A stretch of 64,000 bases of DNA from Immersiella caudata (Eukaryota > Ascomycota > Sordariomycetes > Sordariales > Lasiosphaeriaceae): assembly GCA_030512335.1 (NCBI GenBank), contig JAULSU010000001.1:8432001-8496000 (forward strand). The letters are read 5' to 3'. Below, in pieces: positions 1 through 8,437 of this stretch; position 1 is the first letter of the stretch, and each line of letters begins with the position of its first letter. The notes below the pieces were generated by a model. The model searched no databases. It was not told where the DNA came from and saw nothing but the letters and a program-made list of their open reading frames with translations. A program made the translations under genes and the position numbers.

Positions 1-7
1 ATTGTAA

Positions 8-876
8 CTAGCCACATGGCAGCCTTTGGAGTAGAAGTCGAAAACACGCTTCCTGGAAGTTGGATGAGATAAACTCGGCTAGCTCTTTTTGTTTGCTTTC
101 GTCGAGATTTGTCAGGAGCTCCAGAACCTCAGGGGAGGGGAGAGCCTCTCTGATGGGAGACGTTGACAACCAAGGCACGAGGATGTGGGGTCGTTTTGAT
201 GTCCCTGCGGTTGAGGTATCAGGGTCCGTCGGTATCTCGCCATCATTGATCTTTGGCGCGTTCGGGAGCTCGGTAATCTGGGCTATCGCATGAGGGGCAG
301 CGGATCCGGGGGGGGGGGGGGGGGGGTTCATCCTCATCCACTGAAATGCCGGAGTCGACTCGCATCGCTGCGAGGCCAGTCTCAATCCTCATCAATGAGG
401 AACTAGCAACCTTTCATGTTAGAATGTGGAGCACGGTTCCAGGCTTTCAGGCAACTTACTTCCCTATGGGAGTCATCATCAGATGAAAAAGCTCGACACA
501 TGAAACGAGAGATCTTGTTGGAGCTTCTTCACCTTTCGGCGACTCCCAAGCCACTGGGCCTTGCGCAAAAAAACTCTGGCCCGGCTCCGCGGCTGCGCGA
601 AACTTCTCGACAAGGCTTTGCAGCTCGTCCAATGTCACTTTCGCATTGGCAACCATCGACTGCAACAGCTTCACGCGACGCTTCCCCGTACGCTTTTAGG
701 GCGGAATCGTCGGAGGTGATGTCATCCTGAATTTGGGTCAAGACGCCATGGAGGGTCACCACATCTTTTGCGAAGGCCCCTTTGATTTCCTCCAAGGGGT
801 CCATGATGCCGTCGTGCAGTCGCTTGCAAAGGGCGATGGCCTCCTTGAAGTCTGTGAGGGAAAATCCGAATGACAT
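8..876 (-). pseudogene. Helo-like N-terminal domain protein with two homopolymer frame breaks
   Basis: The protein begins MSFGFSLTDF, the typical start of the fungal Helo-like/PigL_N domains found at the N-terminus of STAND and ankyrin proteins, and continues as an amphipathic helical segment. Exon 1 (876-460) and exon 2 (402-8) are separated by a convincing intron (GTAAGT donor, TTCTAAC branch site, CTAG acceptor). Two frame changes are needed. One is at a GGGG run near 680, where removing one G joins the SALKAYG segment to VKLLQSMVANAK. The other is at the 19-nt G run at 308-326 (poly-Pro in the protein). The end of the protein is acidic and helical and stops at TAG 8-10. No NACHT or repeat domain follows, so this would be a short stand-alone protein of about 270 residues. 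Either the gene is decaying or both runs are miscounted in the assembly. The function is unknown; related domains act in recognition or cell-death proteins. Confidence 0.55.
308..326. repeat. 19-nt G homopolymer inside coding sequence
   Basis: An uninterrupted run of 19 G on the plus strand encodes poly-proline in the minus-strand Helo-like gene. The upstream and downstream coding frames differ by one base across it, so its length decides whether the protein is intact. Confidence 0.9.
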
Positions 877-1106
877 GGTCTTTGGAGGCGGAAGCGCGTC
901 TGTTGATGTCGATGTCAAATTTTCGCGCATGTAATGGGAAAAGTCGTCGTCAGAGATTACAAAATTAAAAGCGGTGAGGCTCGGTCAACTGAAAAAATGC
1001 ACTTTGTCAGTCATTGGCTCTTGTAAGCACCTATATGCATGTTGCCTGGGGCGAAGTTATCATAGCCACCGCCCACTCTTGAATCCTCGCGCCAGCAACT
1101 CGCCAG

Positions 1107-2159
1107 TCATTCCCATTTGGTGCCCCCAAAGAACTCCTGCGTTGCCCCAGCAGCCCTCTCCGGCCTCCCTCCTCTCTCCTTCTGCCCTAGCCCATCATGC
1201 GCAATCCCCTGAATCATCACACGCTTACTCCCCTCGATCAAACCCTCGAGCGCATCCATCCCTTCTTTCAAGTACCCCTGACTCTCCGTCCCGCCCATCA
1301 ACAACACTTCCACCCCTTGTATCTCCTTAAACCTTTCTGAGCCTCCGACCATCGCCTCGCCAACACAAAAGTCATACCTCAGCGCTTCCGCTAGCTTCAG
1401 CGGATTGGTCACCCCTTCATCCCCCTCCTCTTGCTTACTCTGACTACCCCCACCCCGCGCCGCCTTCCAGTTCATAATAACTCTGATAAGCCACTCGGGC
1501 ATCCATCCCGGAACCATCCCCGTTGCTTTTAGCGCAGCGACTAAAGCGCCGATGATATCCCCCGCTGCACGTCGCTCTTCGTACTTGAGTAGCCCTCCAC
1601 TAGCATCTGCCAACTGCGAAGATGTATCCAGATCGGAAAATTGAACGGCGGGCTCGAAGAGGATTGCCTTTTTGATGAGACATTTTGATGGGGAGGAGTG
1701 AGATAGGAGGTACGAGAGGGTGATGAATGCTCCTGAAGAGATGGAGATGACGAAGCGAGAGGAGGTTGCTTCGAGGATGGTGTGTAGGTCGGAGACTTCG
1801 GTTTGGAGGACGGAAGAGGAGAAAGATAGGTTGTACGTTCTAGGGACGGTGCGGTTAGCGATGCGCGTCGTGTTGTCTTCGGATGGGTTGCATCTATCAG
1901 TGCATAAAGCAGCCGAGGAGTCAGTGATGGAGGGCGGAAAAGGGCCGGATAGCCCGCGGTTGCGGCGGGAGAAGATGTTGACAGTGAAATATGGGCTTAG
2001 GGCAACGGCGAGGTCTTTGTGTGTGAGGGCGAACGACATGGCGCCGTGGACTATGACGATGTCGGGGCCGTTGCCGATGGAGTAGTAGCTGAGCTGAGTC
2101 CCCTCGGCGGCGGTGGCGAAGTGGTGAGTTAGCGAGGGGTCGGAACGTGTCGATACCAT
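1107..2159 (-). CDS. alpha/beta-hydrolase fold protein
   Basis: A single-exon 350-residue protein with an alpha/beta-hydrolase layout. It has a beta-strand plus oxyanion turn DIVIVHGAMS (residues 33-42), an RNRG turn near 66-69, a nucleophile elbow SISSGA (Ser141 the expected nucleophile, with the first Gly of GxSxG replaced by Ser) and a C-terminal GIAHDGLG supplying the probable catalytic His. No signal peptide is visible, so it is probably cytosolic. A low-complexity Gly/Ser/Glu insert lies in the cap region. Start ATG 2159 places the fold at the usual distance from the N-terminus. The substrate cannot be predicted. Neighbours are unrelated and do not suggest a pathway. Confidence 0.8.
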   Translation of the reverse strand: MVSTRSDPSLTHHFATAAEGTQLSYYSIGNGPDIVIVHGAMSFALTHKDLAVALSPYFTVNIFSRRNRGLSGPFPPSITDSSAALCTDRCNPSEDNTTRIANRTVPRTYNLSFSSSVLQTEVSDLHTILEATSSRFVISISSGAFITLSYLLSHSSPSKCLIKKAILFEPAVQFSDLDTSSQLADASGGLLKYEERRAAGDIIGALVAALKATGMVPGWMPEWLIRVIMNWKAARGGGSQSKQEEGDEGVTNPLKLAEALRYDFCVGEAMVGGSERFKEIQGVEVLLMGGTESQGYLKEGMDALEGLIEGSKRVMIQGIAHDGLGQKERGGRPERAAGATQEFFGGTKWE

Positions 2160-2517
2160 GGTGAGCGTGACAATGACTGGCTGGGTTCAAATGGTCTGAC
2201 AATTGGGTGACCCAAAATATATGGGACCTTGTGATTGATATATTTCTGCTGCTTTTGTTGACCATCGGAAGCCGGATCACGGGGCTCGGACTCGCGGCGC
2301 TCCGATAGCCAATTTTCGGCCAACCACCATCATTCGGCGGTCAGATCATCAGCCGCTGACCACAAACCGAACGTTACACCAACCGTCCTCGTACCCCCTA
2401 TCTATCCCCGTCGCCGACCGTAACCGCCGACTTCCCGGCTCCGAGTTCCAAATTCCTTCCCCGGGCTTCTACGAACCCCGATTTCCCTGTTGTCCCAAAA
2501 ACCCCTTCCACTCATCC
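2160..2517. other. intergenic, no gene seen
   Basis: This stretch holds the upstream region of the hydrolase and the 3' flank of the next minus-strand gene. It is pyrimidine-rich on the plus strand. I see no RNA gene or conserved coding segment. Confidence 0.5.
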
Positions 2518-3153
2518 TCATTTCCGATTCCTATCCTCAAACGCATCCCTCACCGCCTCAAAAAACCCCCTCAACCGCGGAAGACTGTCCTCCCGCCCAT
2601 CCCTCGCCCTCGCCGGCGAATGCGAAAACGCTCTTCTCTCCGGCGGTACCGGACCTCGACCTCTCGATCGTCGATACCGTGACCCCGCATCGTAAACCGA
2701 CCCTGCCCTCCTCCCGTACGGTACCATCCAACCCTCCCCTCGACCCTCATCTTCACTATCCGTCAAACTCTCCACCCGTCCATTCCCATTCCCATAATAT
2801 GATTCCCAATCCCTAACCCTCTGTCTCGCCCTCCCCCTTTCGATCTCCCTCTCCTTCACCTCTGCACGATGTGTTTTTTCAGCCGCATGCTCGCGCGCCA
2901 TTAATGTGAAGGCAGTGGTTGCCACTGCGGCGCCGAGTCCGGCTTTGGCGAGGTGCGCGGCCTTGTGGTGTTTGGAGGAGCGCAGCTTGAGGACCTGGTC
3001 GGCGGTGAGGGCTGTGGCGGTGAGGCCGACGAAGAAGTCGATTTCTTCCCCAAAGTAGGCATCGTTGGTGAGGTGGTCGATTGTGCCTTTGAGGGAGTGG
3101 TGGGAGTGGATCGAGTGCTGGGAGTGTCGTGAGGTGTTGCGGTCGTGGCTCAT
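2518..3153 (-). CDS. hypothetical protein, His/Ser-rich N-terminus and Arg-rich C-terminus
   Basis: A 211-residue protein starting MSHDRNTSRHSQHS. I chose ATG 3153 rather than the in-frame start at 3291, because the extra 46 residues are Asn/Thr-rich and look like translated leader. After a His-rich start comes a moderately hydrophobic helix pair (DFFVGLTATALTADQVLKL and AHLAKAGLGAAVATTAFTLM), then a charged Glu/Arg helix and an Arg/Ser-rich tail with SDSEDE-like acidic patches. I do not recognise the family with certainty. The two hydrophobic helices could be membrane-associated. No catalytic motif is visible. It is confidently coding because composition and frame stay consistent to the stop. 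Confidence 0.6.
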   Translation of the reverse strand: MSHDRNTSRHSQHSIHSHHSLKGTIDHLTNDAYFGEEIDFFVGLTATALTADQVLKLRSSKHHKAAHLAKAGLGAAVATTAFTLMAREHAAEKTHRAEVKEREIERGRARQRVRDWESYYGNGNGRVESLTDSEDEGRGEGWMVPYGRRAGSVYDAGSRYRRSRGRGPVPPERRAFSHSPARARDGREDSLPRLRGFFEAVRDAFEDRNRK

Positions 3154-3862
3154 GTTGTTTTGTGTGTTGTGTGAATTGATTGAATGGTTTTTGGTTTGGT
3201 TGTGCTGTGTTTGGTTGAAATTGACGAAAAGTGGCAAAGTCTTGGAGGAGTACCAGCGGGTTCTTGAAGTACTTGGGGACAGGGAAGTCAAGAGATTCGT
3301 TGGCTGACTAAATCAGCAGAGCTGTCAGGAGATGCCCGCGATCGCGAGTTCCCGGGGCCGGCCGCGGCGGATGTCGGAGCGGTACCAGTGGTCTGATTCA
3401 ATTGCCGACCTGCATGCACTGCTTCTGCACCTTCGCATCTCCTCGGTTAGGTCTGAGCACTCAACAATACCGTTCAAGCAGCGTCCGAAGCGCGCCACTT
3501 GGGTCAAAAGATCGTGCTATGAAGCTGTGAGGGTATCTTTACATTCAATTCTCACGGCGGTTGACGATCATTGTTTATGATTGCCCTCTCGAGTGTGGCT
3601 TGGCGAAATGCAACCTAGCATCTCGGCTTCCCCATGGGGCGTTTGTGCTTGGGAAGAAATGCCAGGTGTTGTTCAACGGGAAAGGCCATTCTTTACGGCT
3701 AAGTGAAGAGAGTGAAATTTAAGAAGGACGATTTACGCAGGAAATGAATACTGGGCCGAATTTTGACAGAGAGGTTTTATCACAGCGGATGCTCTACTTC
3801 CTCACCAGGCTGGGCACCGCGCAGGAGCAGAAAGAGCGAGCCATCGAGCAATAACAACAAGA
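3154..3862. other. intergenic upstream of tRNA-Arg
   Basis: This is the upstream region of the minus-strand unknown gene and 5' flank of the tRNA. Short open frames here have no recognisable domain. Nothing else was identified. Confidence 0.4.
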
Positions 3863-3934
3863 GGTCCGCTGGCTCAATGGCAGAGCGTCTGACTACGAAT
3901 CAGGAGGTTCCAGGTTCGACCCCTGGGTGGATCG
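3863..3934 (+). tRNA. tRNA-Arg (anticodon ACG), no intron
   Basis: A 72-nt cloverleaf. The acceptor GGTCCGC pairs with GTGGATC (two G-T wobbles), followed by discriminator G. The D arm is GCTC/GAGC. The anticodon loop CTACGAA gives anticodon ACG, on stem TCTGA/TCAGG. The T arm CCAGG-TTCGACC-CCTGG is perfect. ACG (wobble inosine) decodes CGU/C/A arginine codons. A T6 tract follows immediately. Confidence 0.95.
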
Positions 3935-3940
3935 TTTTTT
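3935..3940 (+). terminator. RNA polymerase III T6 terminator of tRNA-Arg
   Basis: Six T residues directly after the discriminator base form a standard Pol III stop signal. Confidence 0.85.
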
Positions 3941-4861
3941 GCTGTCCCCTTCAACACGCTACTTTTTTGCTCTAATGTTCAAGCAATTTGCAATCGAGAT
4001 GTAGTTTCCTCTTTGAAGAAGGGAGTCCGGTCTTCAAAGCAACGGCGGCTTGGGCTTCGCTTTCCGCCGATTAGTTTTGCGGAGCTGTCCAGAACCTTGT
4101 TGACCTTAAAAGGGGTCCACCCACTCAGGCTCCTCTGGGCCTTCGCAACCAAAAGCAGCTCTGGCGATCTGACATCTAGATAATAGGGTTACTTTCCAAA
4201 CTGAATGTGATGTCAATTACTCAAAGAGCATCTCCGACTGCCGAGCCTGATCCCTTCTCCAACTCCCTTCAGCACGACGGATAAAAGGGATCCTCGGCCA
4301 TCAAGCGACCCCCCATCTCCCCACCCTTGGCAACGCAAGTCCAAGACTCTCCGCAATTTCTAGAAGAGTTCTGCATGCTAGCGATGGCTGGGCCATGTAC
4401 CGACGTCACACGCGTTAATTACCCCTCTTGAGAGGTTGTTTAGGCGACGGAGCTTGGGGCGGCGAACAGACAGACCAAGACATGCAATTGGGTCCGATAT
4501 TTGGGATTGGGACTGTATTTTATGCCCCTCCGTCTTGGACTCTTGGTCAATTGGGGTTCGCGATCATGTGAAGGCCTCTCTGCACGTTCAAGGTGGGAGT
4601 ACCGTTTCGATCATGGTTCAATGCAATTGAGAGATTTGGGGTTGTCGCTTTATTCGGAAACAATGCATTGTCTGTCTGATACTCCACAACATCAATCATT
4701 CATCACAAGAACCTCATATCCGGGGTCGCAAATGCACAACGACAATAACATCCATTATCTCCTCAGTCTCTAGCAAACACGAAGCACCCAGTCCAACTCT
4801 CACCACTAACAGCCTCCACCCCCTATTTACACCACTCTCCCTCATCTCACCCCTGAGCCTC
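3941..4861. other. intergenic, no gene seen
   Basis: Between the tRNA and the 3' end of the chitin-binding gene. The final ~150 bases are probably 3' UTR of the minus-strand gene. I found no coding or RNA structure to report. Confidence 0.5.
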
Positions 4862-6028
4862 TCACGGATCACAAACACCAAACTGCGGCTGACACCCCAC
4901 AATGGGCGGGCAAAACTGATCACCATCACCACACCACCCAAACTGACTGCAGCACCTTCCAAACGCCGCGCCCAAACAGCTAACCCCACTCCCGCACCTC
5001 CCATCCGTAGTGCTCCTCAACCCCGGCGGAAGCTGCACCGCCGTCGTAGTCGGTCTCGCACTGGTCGTCGTAGGCGGCACAACCACCGGCGGCGCCGTCG
5101 TCGTCGGCGGAACCACCACCACTGGCGCACTAGTCGTGGTAGGCGGCAGCGGGATCACGCTAGTCGCGATAACCGTAGGCGGGACAATAACAGCGGTGGT
5201 ACTAGGTCCAGACGGAACGGCACCGGTTTGGTTGGCCGCGGGAGGGGCGGGGATGCCAGGGACGCCGAGACAAGCGCCGAATTCGGATTTGCAGCCGGCG
5301 CCGCAAAAGTCGAGACTGGAGCCGCACCAGAAGAATTGCGAGCAGCAGGGGCCGTAGGACGGGTTGCCGATGCAGACGGTGCCGTTGCCGCATTGACCGT
5401 TTGTGGTGATGCGGCCGAGGGGGGTGGTGGGACCGGTGGGGGAGGTGGGTTGGACGATGACGGCAGAGGTTGTGGGGGTGGTGACGACGACGGGGGGGCG
5501 GGAGGTTGTGGTGACGACGGGGGGCAGGGAGACGATGGCGGTGGAGATGGAGGTGGAAGTGGAAGTCGTGGTGGGCGGGGGAGGGGCGGAAGTGGTTGTA
5601 GGCGGGGGAGGGGCGGAAGTGGTTGTGGGCGGGGGAGGGGCCGAGGTTGTGACGGGCGCGGCGGCGCGAGGCCACCCGCACTGGCCGTACTGGGGCTGGC
5701 AGTCGAAGAGGGGCGCGCAGTGGTCGACCGAGTCGCCGCAGAAGCCGTAGTCGGAGCAGCAGAGGGTGCCCGGGCAGCGGCCGGCTTGGGCGCCGCATTG
5801 GCCTCCAGCCTGGCGGTTTTGGAGGTTCCGGAGCTCGAGCTGGGCGTACTCGCCGCGGGCCTTTGCGGCAGACACAGAACTGGAATTCTTGCGGTGGCTG
5901 CCAATGTCGGCGAGGATGCGGTGGTTGCCGACTAGAGAGACGACCTCCTTTTCGCCGAACCGTTCGAGGCGCGCGGATAGGACCGAGCCCGTGAGGGCCG
6001 CGGCCAGGCCGATGTAAGTGGTCCTCAT
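4862..6028 (-). CDS. secreted protein with three CBM18 chitin-binding modules
   Basis: A 388-residue protein. A signal peptide (residues 1-19, Ala/Leu core, VLSA cleavage region) is followed by three hevein-type chitin-binding (CBM18) modules at about 76-118, 210-254 and 342-387. Each carries the cysteine framework CG..CCS.YG/FWCG...C, with aromatic residues in the sugar-binding SxFGWCG positions. Long Pro/Thr linkers separate the modules, including three exact APPPPTTTS repeats at 130-156, and are likely O-glycosylated. No catalytic deacetylase or chitinase domain is present, so this is a pure lectin-like protein. In the family such proteins bind cell-wall chitin, either structurally or to shield hyphae from plant chitinases. 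Single exon; the start is fixed by the signal peptide. Confidence 0.9.
   Translation of the reverse strand: MRTTYIGLAAALTGSVLSARLERFGEKEVVSLVGNHRILADIGSHRKNSSSVSAAKARGEYAQLELRNLQNRQAGGQCGAQAGRCPGTLCCSDYGFCGDSVDHCAPLFDCQPQYGQCGWPRAAAPVTTSAPPPPTTTSAPPPPTTTSAPPPPTTTSTSTSISTAIVSLPPVVTTTSRPPVVVTTPTTSAVIVQPTSPTGPTTPLGRITTNGQCGNGTVCIGNPSYGPCCSQFFWCGSSLDFCGAGCKSEFGACLGVPGIPAPPAANQTGAVPSGPSTTAVIVPPTVIATSVIPLPPTTTSAPVVVVPPTTTAPPVVVPPTTTSARPTTTAVQLPPGLRSTTDGRCGSGVSCLGAAFGRCCSQFGWCGDGDQFCPPIVGCQPQFGVCDP
5561..5641 (-). repeat. 3 x 27-bp tandem repeat in CBM18 linker
   Basis: Three consecutive 27-bp units encode APPPPTTTS in the linker after the first chitin-binding module. Unit-number variation would change linker length without affecting frame. 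Confidence 0.85.
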
Positions 6029-6678
6029 TTTGAGTTAACCTCAGTCTCCAACTCACGGATCGTCGCCCAAGGGATGAACAGAGCAAATGAAAAAAAAAAA
6101 GGGGGTGCCAGATGCAGCCCTCTGATTTCCTGGGACCGCCTCCTCATAAATCATCAGCGACATCTCGATGCCCAGTGCCGCGGTCCCTCAGTCTCCCCAC
6201 ACTTGGCCTGCCAGACCCGGCTCGCGGCTGTACAGCACAGCATCACCAACATACACCATTGACACCTTTTTTGCCCTTGACCTCGTACCTTGTAGTAATC
6301 TAACCCCAGAAAGGGCAACATCAACCACTATCCGGAGCAATGTTCGTCATATCAGACGCCCGAATCGTAGAGGCTAAATGAACCGGCTGCCGATTTTACC
6401 GACTCACAGCACCTCCTGAGGCCACAGCTGCAGGAACGCCGGGAATTTCGGCAGCCCGCCTTGGCGGTAACCCGAGAAAGCCCCGTTTGTTCGGCACTAG
6501 AAGTATGCACACTCGTCCAGCACTCGTCTAGCAGACTTGTCAGGCGAACCCGCATTCGGCCTCCGTCTGTGCACCACGAATCAACGCAACTGCCGGAACA
6601 TGTTCATTCTTCTCCAAAATCATGCAGGTACCTGCCTACACCTAGGTAAAACAAAAGTATCGAGCTCCATCAGACGAT
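6029..6678. promoter_or_regulatory. upstream region of CBM18 gene / 3' flank of protease gene
   Basis: Both flanking genes lie on the minus strand. The stretch holds the promoter and leader of the chitin-binding gene and the 3' end of the protease transcript. No defined regulatory motif or further gene was identified. Confidence 0.35.
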
Positions 6679-7833
6679 TCAGGAACACTCCCCCCCCCAC
6701 CCCGGCCATTCACACCTCCCCCAAGCAACCAGCTTCGTCAACCTCGGCCCGCCTCCATACAACGAAGCCATATAAACCATCCCATCCTCCGTGTCCACCA
6801 CCCTCATCCCACTCAACACCCCAATCAGCTCCGCATCATCCCCCCCATGCCCATTTTGAACCTCGCTCAACCCGTACAACGGCCCCCCGCTCCACCCCCC
6901 ATCCGAAAACGGATGCGTCGCCAACACCTTATTCCCCACATCCTCACTACTCCTCTCAACCCTCCCGATCCACACCTCCCCCGCCCGAATCGGTTCCCTC
7001 CCGCCCCCTACATTCCCCGGATATCCAACGCTAAACCAACTCCGTCCCAAATAATAATCCGTAGCATTCGTAACTACATTTTGCGGGTCCGGCGTGTTGG
7101 TCCCCAGATACCCCAGCTGCAATCCTATCGCCTCGTCCAAGACGCAAATAACGTAATCTGTGCCCTGGAGCGTGGCGACCTCGGAGGTGGAGATTCCTCC
7201 GTCCTTGAGGCCGTAGCACTTTGAGGAGGAAAAGGCATTTCCTGCGGGTCCTGCGCCGGGAGAGGGGATGTTGGGGTTGGTAGCGTCGAAGGCGGGGGTG
7301 AAGGTTAGGGACCAGCCGGAGGTGGGCTTGTTTTGGACGCAGTGCAGCGCGGTGAGGAAGATGCGCGAGCCGACGAGGGTTCCGGTGCAGGTGGCGATGA
7401 GGGAGCCGGCGGCGGTGCGGGTCGTGACTTTTCCGATAGAGAAGTAGGGCGAGGAGAGGCGCTCGGGGCGGGGGACGGGGGCGATGATAGGGTTGGGGAG
7501 GGTGTCGGGGGGGAAGCGGGATGCGGTGATGGGGGTGTCGGGGCGGATGGGGCGGATGCGAGGGGTGTCGCCGCGGCGGGTGATGGTGATGTTTTGGGGG
7601 GAGAAGGGATTGGTTGGGTGGAAGGCGGCGAGACGGATGAAGCCGTTTGTGGGCGGCGGGAGGAAGGGGGCTGAGAGGACGGTGAGGTTGCGATCGGTGA
7701 GGAGTTCCACTTCGGGGCCGGGGGCCGGGGTGGAGTCCTGGCGCCGGAGGTGGAGCAGGGGAATTCGGAGGGCGGCGGCCTCTTGGAAGAGGAGGAGGCC
7801 CGCTCCGACGGAGGTGAAGGAAAAAATATGCAT
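6679..7833 (-). CDS. secreted trypsin-like (chymotrypsin-fold) serine protease
   Basis: A 384-residue protein from ATG 7833, preferred to an in-frame start 82 codons upstream because it places a signal peptide (about residues 1-22, hydrophobic core GAGLLLF) at the N-terminus. A pro-like region with several Pro runs is followed by the catalytic domain. The triad is visible: His164 in LTALHC, Asp226 in GTDYVICVLD, and Ser315 in GGWSGGPL. The GWSGGP rather than GDSGGP serine box resembles V8/glutamyl-endopeptidase-like proteases more than classical trypsin. It should act outside the cell on protein substrates. Start-to-start distance to the divergent DUF3433 gene is about 600 bp. Single exon with all catalytic residues present. 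Confidence 0.88.
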   Translation of the reverse strand: MHIFSFTSVGAGLLLFQEAAALRIPLLHLRRQDSTPAPGPEVELLTDRNLTVLSAPFLPPPTNGFIRLAAFHPTNPFSPQNITITRRGDTPRIRPIRPDTPITASRFPPDTLPNPIIAPVPRPERLSSPYFSIGKVTTRTAAGSLIATCTGTLVGSRIFLTALHCVQNKPTSGWSLTFTPAFDATNPNIPSPGAGPAGNAFSSSKCYGLKDGGISTSEVATLQGTDYVICVLDEAIGLQLGYLGTNTPDPQNVVTNATDYYLGRSWFSVGYPGNVGGGREPIRAGEVWIGRVERSSEDVGNKVLATHPFSDGGWSGGPLYGLSEVQNGHGGDDAELIGVLSGMRVVDTEDGMVYMASLYGGGPRLTKLVAWGRCEWPGWGGECS

Positions 7834-8437
7834 GTTTGAGCGAGTGTGAATAAATGAAGGAATGGCCTGAGACGATACCAAGTCGAGAGACGGTAAACCG
7901 CAAGAGTGCTGGCTCGGGCATTCCAAGACTTGGATTGCTGTCGCATCCCGCAGTCTCACCTTTTGTAAGAAAATTTCACTCTCACAAAAGTTGAAAGCAA
8001 CTTGCAGCCCTACGGCCACAACGTCTTCAGCCGCCCCCGTATCAAGATTCATCGCCGACGCCACGATGCAAAGTTCCAAAGGCCTCGTCCAAGACCTTCC
8101 CTTTGCATTGACGCATCTGAGGCAGTGCCAGCGCCATCTCTCGGCAGTCGCGTGGCGTTCAGAGCTTCGAGAAGGTGACGGGTGGGGGGCATGAAGGCAG
8201 CTGAGCCAGCAAATCTCCCAAGCCGGCCAATCAGAGGCCAGGCCGATGGCGTCCCCCCCAGCTAGGGCTGACGGACAGGGGCAACTGCCAGCTCGGCATC
8301 CTCATTGGGTCACCAATCGCACCCCTTTCCTCCCCGCGGCCGACGCAGAAACCTTCAAAACGGTGCAACGGCCCGCCTGGACTTCGTCGTCATCATGTCT
8401 CCCGCACAGCCCGACAGGAACGGAATGGAAGCCGAGA
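7834..8437. promoter_or_regulatory. divergent promoter region, protease and DUF3433 genes
   Basis: The two start codons face away from each other across about 600 bases, so both promoters must lie here. I could not assign specific sites. Confidence 0.4.

Noticed and set aside
5155..6086. Several long Pro/Arg/Gly-rich frames overlapping the CBM18 gene
   Set aside because: Low-complexity shadows of the Pro/Thr linkers; only the frame with spaced cysteines and a signal peptide is real.
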